From Planctomycetota bacterium (GTDB lineage Bacteria; Planctomycetota; Phycisphaerae; UBA1845; PWPN01), in the NCBI GenBank assembly GCA_016209665.1, contig JACQVT010000264.1, positions 1 through 5,658 of the forward strand: 5,658 nt of DNA, written 5' to 3'. Shown here in pieces: positions 1-4,742 of this stretch (positions within the stretch are counted from its first letter, which is position 1; each line of letters begins with the position of its first letter). The position numbers were made by a program, and so were the translations under genes. The notes under the pieces are model-generated. The model did not search any database and had not been told where the DNA came from. It worked only from the letters and a program-made list of their open reading frames with translations.

Positions 1-1
1 G

Positions 2-406
2 CTGGGTGGCTGCCGGCCGCCGCCGTTGGCGTTTCCGGCGTCCATCAACTCGGAATACCCGGAGGAGCGGGTCCGGGCCGTCCGAACGGCGGTGGACTAC
101 CCCTACGCCTCGGCGGAGGAGCGGCGAGGCGTGATGGAGATGCTGGTCGGCCGGCTTGACGATGACGATGATGCCGTTCGCATGTTCGCGATCGTAGCCC
201 TGGAGAAGATGACGGGGACTCGACTGGGATACCGGTACCATGCTCCGTTGGGCGAACGACTGCGGGCGGTGCAGACGTGGCGGCGATACCTGGCGGAGGA
301 GGCCGGCAGGGCTAACGCCGCTGGGACGACGAGCGCCAGGGACGAGCCTGCCAGCCCTTCCGCAGAGTTGAGCGCCGGTGGCACCGGCGGGGGGACGTCA
401 CCTTGA
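2..406 (+). CDS. Probable lipoprotein with HEAT-like repeat, 5' end cut by the window
   Basis: The reading frame is open to the left edge, so the true start lies outside the window. A TTG at 26 could be called as the start, but the codons before it read LGGC-RPPP. LGGC resembles a lipobox with the lipidated Cys at 11-13, followed by a Pro-rich linker, which suggests an exported lipoprotein whose signal peptide is mostly missing here. The mature part has two helical stretches: one around PEERVRAVRTAV, and one with LDDDDDAVRMFAIVALEKMTG, which looks like a HEAT/armadillo-type repeat. It continues into GYRYHAPLGERLRAVQTWRRYL, a form seen in short planctomycete HEAT proteins. The last ~35 residues are low-complexity Ala/Gly/Ser/Thr and probably disordered. 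The stop overlaps the kinase start as TTGA (403-406), so the two are likely co-transcribed and coupled. Function is unknown; a scaffold or envelope sensor role is a guess. The HEAT call is by eye and the lipobox is inferred. Confidence 0.7.
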   Translation: MGGCRPPPLAFPASINSEYPEERVRAVRTAVDYPYASAEERRGVMEMLVGRLDDDDDAVRMFAIVALEKMTGTRLGYRYHAPLGERLRAVQTWRRYLAEEAGRANAAGTTSARDEPASPSAELSAGGTGGGTSP

Positions 407-903
407 GCAACGGCACCTCACAGTCGTCCTTGCCGGCCCGGACGCTCCACATCACCAGCGACACCACTCACCTGGCGACGATTCGGGAATCGGTGGCAGG
501 GGCGGCGGCGTGGATGGGGTTTGTCGAGCCGACGGTGTCCCAGATCGTGTTGGCGGTGGATGAGGCGATCGCCAATGTGATCAAGCACGGCTACCAAGGC
601 TGTCCAGGCCAGCCGATTGAGGTGACCGTCGAGCCGATCACGCGATCGGGGCGGCGGGGCTTGCAGGTGACGGTCTGTGACTGCGGCCGGCAGGTGGCCC
701 CCGACGCGATCGTCGGCCGGTGCCTGGAGGACGTTCGGCCCGGGGGGCTGGGCACGCACATCATTCGAAACGTGATGGACGAGGTCGAATATTCGCATCG
801 CCGGCCGCGGGGGATGAAGCTGCGGATGGCCAAACTGATCGACACAGGCCGGGACGAAACACCGACCGACCGTGAGCCAGGGGAGGGTTCTTCCGATGGG
901 TGA
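403..903 (+). CDS. SpoIIAB/RsbW-type anti-sigma/STAS serine kinase (HATPase_c_2)
   Basis: A 166-aa single-domain GHKL ATPase of the kind that phosphorylates a Ser/Thr in a partner STAS protein. Visible motifs: N-box LAVDEAIANVIKHGY at residues 50-64, with Glu54 and Asn58 matching the catalytic base and Mg-binding Asn of SpoIIAB; G1 box D93-C-G95; and G2 box GGLGTHIIRNVMDEVEYS at 114-131. No membrane segment or sensor domain is present, so the protein should be cytosolic. The last ~20 residues are polar and probably disordered. The TTG start at 403 is chosen because it overlaps the upstream stop as TTGA and sits 7 nt after a GGGGGGA stretch (389-395); an in-frame TTG nine codons later is possible. 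The next gene is its likely substrate, a STAS protein. In known systems such kinases also bind a sigma factor, but none is encoded here; the downstream genes are a lipid transporter. The family is clear; the actual target is inferred from position. Confidence 0.9.
   Translation: MSNGTSQSSLPARTLHITSDTTHLATIRESVAGAAAWMGFVEPTVSQIVLAVDEAIANVIKHGYQGCPGQPIEVTVEPITRSGRRGLQVTVCDCGRQVAPDAIVGRCLEDVRPGGLGTHIIRNVMDEVEYSHRRPRGMKLRMAKLIDTGRDETPTDREPGEGSSDG
882..886 (+). promoter_or_regulatory. Shine-Dalgarno site for the STAS gene
   Basis: GGAGG lies 9 nt before the ATG at 896. It settles the start: a GTG at 872 in the same frame would give a longer product but lacks a comparable site, and the added residues lie outside the STAS fold. 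The site lies inside the end of the kinase gene. Confidence 0.8.
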
Positions 904-1243
904 GGGCGTCGATTGCGTGAAGGAAGTCCGGACGGTTGGGGCCGACATCGTGGTCGTGCTCGCCGGGGCCGTCGACCTGCATCACACGCCGCAGGTGCAC
1001 AAGGCGTTGGTGGGGGCCTGCGAGGAGCGGCCCCGACAACTGGTCGTCAACCTGACCGAGGTCAGCTACATGGACTCGTCGGGGATCGGTACGCTGGTCG
1101 AGGTGTTCCGCCGCGTGAATGCCTACAAGGGTGGTTTGGCCCTGTGCGGCCTGAATGAGCGCGTGCGGAGCGTGTTCGAGATCACCAAGCTCGACAAGTT
1201 CTTCAAGATCTTCGCGACGGAGAGTGAGGCGATGGCCGAGTGA
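896..1243 (+). CDS. STAS-domain protein, SpoIIAA/MlaB-like, in the MlaB position
   Basis: A 115-aa protein made almost entirely of one STAS domain. The pattern is typical: a first strand ADIVVVLAGAVDL, a strand RQLVVNLTEVSYMDSSGIG, and a final helix region around VRSVFEITKLDKFFKIF. The DSSG motif at residues 60-63 keeps the phosphorylatable serines of SpoIIAA-type antagonists; Ser62 matches the phosphorylated position. E. coli MlaB has DTGG at the same place. Two roles are possible and not exclusive: anti-anti-sigma factor paired with the kinase upstream, or the MlaB-like regulatory subunit that binds the MlaF ATPase. Position supports both: it overlaps the kinase gene by 8 bp and mlaE by GTGA (1240-1243). 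The ATG at 896 is preferred over GTG 872 because of the strong Shine-Dalgarno site. The STAS assignment is certain; choosing between the two roles is inference. Confidence 0.92.
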   Translation: MGEGVDCVKEVRTVGADIVVVLAGAVDLHHTPQVHKALVGACEERPRQLVVNLTEVSYMDSSGIGTLVEVFRRVNAYKGGLALCGLNERVRSVFEITKLDKFFKIFATESEAMAE

Positions 1244-2121
1244 GCGACGTTGCCCCGCAGTCATGGTCGAATCGCGTGGTCCGCGCCATCGCCGCGATGC
1301 CGGGCAGGGTCGTTACCGCGGTGGGCGAGGCGGGATTCTCCGCGCACCGGCGGGCGCTCGAATGGGTGCGATACGTCGGGGGCGTGTGCTACCTGTTGTA
1401 CGACGCGACGGTCTGGGTGGGGCGGGGCCTGTTCGTGCCCCGGGTGAAACTGGGGTGGGGATCGCTGGCCTCCCAGATGGTGCGGGTGGGCGTACGGAGC
1501 ATCCCGATCATCGTACTGGTGCAGACGTTCATCGGGATCATCCTGGCCCTCCAGATGGCCCCGACGTTGCAGGCCTACGGCTCGCTGGAGAAGGTGGCGA
1601 ACATCGTGGCCATCGCGATGTTCCGCGAGCTGGGGCCGCTGCTGTCGGCGATCGTGCTGAGCGGTTTCGCCGGGGCCTCCATCGCGGCCGAGATCGGGGC
1701 CATGGTCGAGGCGGAGGAGATCAAGGCCCTGCGGGCCCACGCCCTCAATCCCATCCGCTTCCTGGTCGTGCCCCGGCTGCTGGCGACGGTGATCATGCTG
1801 ACGGGGCTGGCGGTGCTGGCCGACGTGGTCGGCGTGGCGGGCGGTCTGCTGACCTCGTGGTTCGTGCTGGACATTCGGCCGCAGTTGTACCTGGAGAACA
1901 CGCGGTTCGCCCTGGAGTACAAGGACTTCCTGACCGGCCTGGTGAAAGCGGGCGTGTTCGGCATGTTGATCGCAATGATCGCCTGTCATGAGGGGCTCAG
2001 CGTGCGAGGCGGGGCAGAGGGCGTCGGCCGGGGCACCACGAGCACGGTCGTCAAGTCGATCGTGGCCCTGATCGCGACCGACTGCGTTTTCACGGCGGCG
2101 TTCTACCTGTTCGGGTTGTGA
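1240..2121 (+). CDS. mlaE: MlaE-family ABC transporter permease (phospholipid transport)
   Basis: A 293-aa inner-membrane permease of the MlaE/YrbE family (E. coli MlaE is about 260 aa; the extra length is mainly an N-terminal cytosolic or amphipathic stretch of ~45 residues). Hydrophobic segments lie at about 87-106, 119-153, 174-212 and 230-249, with a last one at ~271-292. Family signatures: GFAGASIAAEIGAM at 142-155, then EEIKALRAHALNPIRFLVVPR at 159-179, the cytosolic coupling region, and GAEGVGRGTTSTVV at 258-271 near the C-terminus. In the known complex two MlaE copies form the membrane core on which a ring of MlaD sits, with MlaF below. The GTG start overlaps the STAS stop by 4 bp, implying translational coupling and matched amounts. 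The gene is followed by a 259-bp gap holding a decayed repeat element before mlaF, so coupling to the ATPase is broken here. Confidence 0.95.
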   Translation: MSDVAPQSWSNRVVRAIAAMPGRVVTAVGEAGFSAHRRALEWVRYVGGVCYLLYDATVWVGRGLFVPRVKLGWGSLASQMVRVGVRSIPIIVLVQTFIGIILALQMAPTLQAYGSLEKVANIVAIAMFRELGPLLSAIVLSGFAGASIAAEIGAMVEAEEIKALRAHALNPIRFLVVPRLLATVIMLTGLAVLADVVGVAGGLLTSWFVLDIRPQLYLENTRFALEYKDFLTGLVKAGVFGMLIAMIACHEGLSVRGGAEGVGRGTTSTVVKSIVALIATDCVFTAAFYLFGL

Positions 2122-2141
2122 GACTCGTTCAGAAAAGAGAG

Positions 2142-2176
2142 CCACTGATCACACGGATTAGACGGATTGCACGGAT
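2142..2176 (+). repeat. Left inverted-repeat arm, 9-nt periodic ACGGAT units
   Basis: GGAT occurs at 2155, 2164 and 2173, exactly 9 nt apart, with a degenerate TGAT at 2146 in the same phase. The arm pairs with 2325-2359 (31/35). Its final GGATG supplies the ATG of the remnant ORF. Confidence 0.8.
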
Positions 2177-2279
2177 GGAAGAGGAAATGATGGGCTATCT
2201 GACCATCACCGGCCTACGGTTGGCCTTGCTGCTCAACTTCAGGAACGCCACGCTGGGCTGGAAGCGGGTAGTCCGATAG
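2175..2279 (+). pseudogene. Collapsed GxxExxY-type protein (C-terminal remnant)
   Basis: A 34-codon frame, ATG at 2175 to TAG at 2277-2279. The product starts MEEEMM and continues YLTITGLRLALLLNF, then RNATLGWKRVVR before the stop. The second part matches by eye the end of GxxExxY proteins (usually about 120-130 aa), which close with a 'TYL-TG-LGLLINF' strand-helix followed by a basic tail. The name motif GxxExxY and the nuclease-like core that should precede it are absent. The MEEEM start also resembles the N-terminus of such proteins, so the simplest reading is an in-frame internal deletion of roughly 80-90 codons rather than a plain 5' truncation. It is unlikely to be functional. The C-terminal match is fairly distinctive; the deletion model is inference. 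Confidence 0.7.
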
Positions 2280-2287
2280 GAGAGAAA

Positions 2288-2360
2288 ACCACGGATTGCA
2301 CTGATAATACGGATGAAGAATCCTATCCGTGCGATCCGTTTAATCCGTGTCATCCGTGGT
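2288..2360. repeat. Imperfect inverted repeat able to form a 27-bp hairpin
   Basis: The arm 2288-2314 matches the reverse complement of 2334-2360 at 22 of 27 positions; the first nine base pairs at the outer end are perfect. The right arm has ATCC at 2325, 2334, 2343 and 2352, again 9 nt apart. An alternative inner stem pairs 2309-2314 (ACGGAT) with 2325-2330 (ATCCGT). If transcribed, this would fold just upstream of the mlaF ribosome binding site. No U-tract follows, so it is not a standard intrinsic terminator. Confidence 0.75.
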
Positions 2361-2366
2361 AAGAAT

Positions 2367-2371
2367 GGGAG
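2367..2371 (+). promoter_or_regulatory. Shine-Dalgarno site for mlaF
   Basis: GGGAG lies 9 nt before the TTG at 2381. It supports this unusual start: the frame has a stop (TAA) at 2360-2362, so no start further upstream is possible. The site begins only 7 bases after the repeat element ends. Confidence 0.7.
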
Positions 2372-2380
2372 TCTCGTCGC

Positions 2381-3262
2381 TTGTCTGAGTCATCGAACGA
2401 GGTCGTGATTTCGATCCGGGACGTCGTGAAGGTATTTCCGGATCAGGCGGGCAACCCGGTACGGGTGCTCGACGGGATCACGTTCGACGTGCGGGCGGGG
2501 GAGACGTTGGTGATCATGGGCGGCTCGGGCTGCGGCAAGAGCACCCTGCTGAACTGCCTGATCGGCGAGCTGCGGCCGGAAGAAGGGCAGATCCTTTACC
2601 GGACACGGGCGATGACCCAGCCACGGGACCTGCTGGCGATGGACGAGGCGGAGCTGAACCAGGTGCGCCTGAGGTTCGGCATCCTGTTCCAGAGCGGGGC
2701 GCTGTTCAACTCGATGACGGTGGCCGAGAACGTGGCTCTGCCGCTCAAGGAGCACTCGTACGTCGATCCCTCGATCATCGACATCGTGGTGACCATGAAA
2801 CTGCAGCAAGTGCACATGCTGCCGCACCGCGACAAGATGCCCTCGCAGTTGTCGGGTGGACAGAAAAAGCGGGCCGGGCTGGCCCGGGCGACGGCGCTGG
2901 ATCCGGAGATCCTGTTCTACGACGAGCCGTCGGCGGGGCTGGACCCGGTGACGTCCGCGGCGATCGACGACCTCATCATGGACCTGTCGAAGAAGATCCA
3001 GGTGACGAGTGTCGTGGTGACGCACGAGATGGACTCGGCGTTCCGGATCGCGGACCGGATGGTGATGCTGGACAAGGGCCGGGTCCTGATGGTGGACATG
3101 CGGGACGCGTTCGAGCGGATTCGCCGCACTCCACCCGACCAGCTCGCCGGCGACGAGGAGCGGCTGATCCACCAGTTCCTGAACGGCAACACAAAGGGCC
3201 CGTTGACGGATTCGGAGACGTTCCAGTTGTACGAGCGGCAGATCATCGCCGGGACGCGTTAA
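2381..3262 (+). CDS. mlaF: MlaF-family ABC transporter ATP-binding protein
   Basis: A 293-aa cytosolic ATPase that would power lipid movement through MlaE. All nucleotide-binding motifs are present: Walker A GGSGCGKST at residues 47-55, Q-loop Gln104 within ILFQSGALFNSMTVAENVAL (the stretch most typical of MlaF/Ttg2A), signature LSGGQKKR at 157-164, Walker B ILFYDEP at 177-183 with catalytic Glu182, D-loop SAGLD, and switch His215 in VVVTHEM. The C-terminal ~50 residues after the switch extend beyond the core and end with a helical tail; in E. coli the C-terminal region of MlaF contacts MlaB and the neighbouring ATPase, so this part could bind the STAS protein encoded upstream. The start is a TTG supported by GGGAG at 2367-2371 and an in-frame stop just before. 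The gene is separated from mlaE by the repeat island, and from mlaD by 139 bp. Confidence 0.95.
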   Translation: MSESSNEVVISIRDVVKVFPDQAGNPVRVLDGITFDVRAGETLVIMGGSGCGKSTLLNCLIGELRPEEGQILYRTRAMTQPRDLLAMDEAELNQVRLRFGILFQSGALFNSMTVAENVALPLKEHSYVDPSIIDIVVTMKLQQVHMLPHRDKMPSQLSGGQKKRAGLARATALDPEILFYDEPSAGLDPVTSAAIDDLIMDLSKKIQVTSVVVTHEMDSAFRIADRMVMLDKGRVLMVDMRDAFERIRRTPPDQLAGDEERLIHQFLNGNTKGPLTDSETFQLYERQIIAGTR

Positions 3263-3401
3263 CGGAGATCGGGCTGGATTGGATGAACACGAGCCGCGGA
3301 CTTATCCCCGCGCATGGGATGCCCGGCGATAACCGCCGCGGATTGTTGCTGCAACGCGGTGAAGACGGCAATGAATTGCCTCGGTCCTGCAGGAGTGACG
3401 T
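3263..3401 (+). other. mlaF-mlaD spacer, no gene supported
   Basis: A 139-bp gap with no convincing promoter or terminator. It holds the mlaD ribosome binding site at its end. A 51-codon frame from ATG 3283 to TGA 3436-3438 runs out of frame into mlaD, but it has only a weak upstream site and no recognisable product. Confidence 0.5.
3391..3395 (+). promoter_or_regulatory. Shine-Dalgarno site for mlaD
   Basis: AGGAG 6 nt before ATG 3402, the best-formed ribosome binding site in the window. It fixes the MlaD start a few residues before the membrane anchor. Confidence 0.8.
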
Positions 3402-4742
3402 ATGCCCGCCGAACGGAATGCATTCAAGCTCGGGCTGACGTTGATCGCCTTCTTTGTATTGTTCTGCGGCGTGCTGTGGTTTCTCGCCCCCCGCGGCAAG
3501 GGGGACCTGGAGCTGCACGTCCGGTTCCCGCACGAGAAGTTCGGGACGGTGCTCAAGCCCGGCGGCGAGGTGCTGTGCGGGGGCAAGACGGTGGGCAGCA
3601 TCCGCGACCTTGAGTTGCGGACGTTCAAGGATCCCGCCAGCGGATACGACGAGCTGTACGCGGTCGCGACGTTCAGGGTGGATTCGTCGGTCGGGCTGCG
3701 GAAAGACTGCCGCATCCAGGCGACGGAGGCCCTGCTGGGCGGGATGGGGGCCCTGATCATCAAGGACCGCGGGCTGGGCGAGCCCGTCGCGGCGGGGGAG
3801 ACGATCGACGGCGAGCCGATCGCCGGCATCGCGGACCTGACGGCGATGGTCGGCAAGCAGCTCGATCCGCGGAACCCGACCGGGCTGCTGGCGATGCTCC
3901 AGTCGCAGCTCGATGCCGGCGGCGAGAACTCGATCGTGGGCAAGATCCTGAAATCGCTCGACGACATCAACGTGTTGACCCGCAATCTGGCGGGTGAGAC
4001 GGACGTGCGGCAAAAGACGGCCCTGGTGGCCAAGCTTCACGAGATCCTCGGCAACGTGAATGAGACGACGGCCTCCCTGCGCGACCAGATGAACGCCAAC
4101 ATCGACACGGCGGCCATCGCCAAGGTCCAGCAGGTGCTGGACCAGCTCAACCAGGGGTTGCTGGCGGCCCGGGGCATGCTGGAGGAGAACCGCGAGCCCC
4201 TCCGCCGGACGGTGCAGCACATCGAGGGCACGAGCCGCATCCTCGAACAGGAGATCGCCGCCCGGCTGGCCCAGCAGCTCGACACGTCGAACGAGGCCGG
4301 CCTGCTCGCCCGCGTCCACGTCGCCATCGGGCGATTGGGGCAGTCGCTGGAGGACATCAACGGCATCACCGGCGACGTGCGGCAGGTGATCGCCCTCAAC
4401 AAGACCAACCTGGACGAGACGATCAGTAACCTCAAGGAGACGAGCGACCATTTGAAGGCGGGCAGCAAGGAAATCCGGCTGAACCCGTGGCTGTTGCTGT
4501 ACACGCCGACCAAGGACGAGGTGGCGCAGGCTAACCTGTTCGGGGCGGCGCGGGCGTTCTCCGAGGGGGCCACGCAGCTCGACGACGCGGCGGCCCGGCT
4601 GCAAGCGATCAGCGAGCATCCCGCCGCCGGCTCCCCCGAGAACCGCCGGGACCTCCAGCGCATCCGTGGACAGCTCGACGACACGTTCAAGAAGTTCAAC
4701 GACGTCGAGCAGAAGCTGTGGGAGCAGTTGAGAATCAAATGA
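3402..4742 (+). CDS. mlaD: MlaD-like MCE-domain protein with long helical C-terminal region
   Basis: A 446-aa protein, about 2.4 times the length of E. coli MlaD (183 aa). A single N-terminal membrane anchor lies at about residues 9-29 (LTLIAFFVLFCGVLWFL), placing the rest in the periplasm. One MCE domain follows at about 36-140: it begins ELHVRFPHEKFGTVLKPGGEV and includes GKTVGSIRDL and the lipid-pore segment LLGGMGALIIKD at 111-122. Residues ~145-350 are almost wholly helical with heptad-like Leu/Ile spacing, followed by a conserved-looking LNPWLLLYTP at 360-369 and another helical stretch to the end. MCE proteins with one MCE domain plus a long helical region are known to form needle-like tubes (PqiB has three MCE rings plus such a needle). 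A hexameric ring with a periplasmic tube is therefore likely but inferred. It is translationally coupled to the next gene by ATGA. Confidence 0.9.
   Translation: MPAERNAFKLGLTLIAFFVLFCGVLWFLAPRGKGDLELHVRFPHEKFGTVLKPGGEVLCGGKTVGSIRDLELRTFKDPASGYDELYAVATFRVDSSVGLRKDCRIQATEALLGGMGALIIKDRGLGEPVAAGETIDGEPIAGIADLTAMVGKQLDPRNPTGLLAMLQSQLDAGGENSIVGKILKSLDDINVLTRNLAGETDVRQKTALVAKLHEILGNVNETTASLRDQMNANIDTAAIAKVQQVLDQLNQGLLAARGMLEENREPLRRTVQHIEGTSRILEQEIAARLAQQLDTSNEAGLLARVHVAIGRLGQSLEDINGITGDVRQVIALNKTNLDETISNLKETSDHLKAGSKEIRLNPWLLLYTPTKDEVAQANLFGAARAFSEGATQLDDAAARLQAISEHPAAGSPENRRDLQRIRGQLDDTFKKFNDVEQKLWEQLRIK

Larger units (their letters stand above)
2141..2360. mobile_element. Decayed repeat-bounded island carrying a GxxExxY-type remnant
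   Basis: A 220-bp island between mlaE and mlaF, lower in GC than its neighbours. Its ends are inverted repeats: 2142-2176 matches the reverse complement of 2325-2359 at 31 of 35 positions. A third copy lies at 2288-2314 in the same orientation as the left end. Between them is a short ORF (2175-2279) whose C-terminus looks like the GxxExxY (PD-(D/E)XK-like, PF13366) family. CACGGATTA-type repeats around such genes are a recurring sight in planctomycete and related genomes. The layout looks like an internally deleted, non-autonomous derivative of a larger element. No target-site duplication is evident. The repeats are directly visible; mobility is inferred. Confidence 0.6.

Noticed and set aside
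872..895. GTG 872 as the STAS gene start
   Set aside because: GGAGG at 882-886 points to ATG 896, and the added eight residues lie before the STAS fold.
1155..1991. 278-codon + strand frame overlapping the STAS gene and mlaE
   Set aside because: Gly/Arg-rich out-of-frame reading of mlaE with no family features; mlaE is unambiguous in the other frame.
2302..2308. TGATAAT as an extended -10 promoter box for mlaF
   Set aside because: It is part of a degenerate repeat unit and has no TTGACA-like box at 16-18 bp upstream; too weak to call.
2288..2360. Intrinsic terminator between mlaE and mlaF
   Set aside because: The stem is AT-interrupted and mismatched, with no U-run after it; it is better explained as repeat arms of the element.
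2141..2360. CRISPR array
   Set aside because: Units are only 9 nt, inverted between arms and without spacers of regular length; no cas genes are present.
3283..3438. 51-codon small gene upstream of mlaD
   Set aside because: Poor ribosome site, no recognisable sequence, and it overlaps the mlaD start in another frame.
3243..4619. 458-codon open frame on the - strand
   Set aside because: It lies opposite mlaD, whose MCE domain, membrane anchor and ribosome site are clear. Long antisense frames are common in GC-rich coding DNA, and the product is Arg/Gln/Leu-rich with no recognisable domain.
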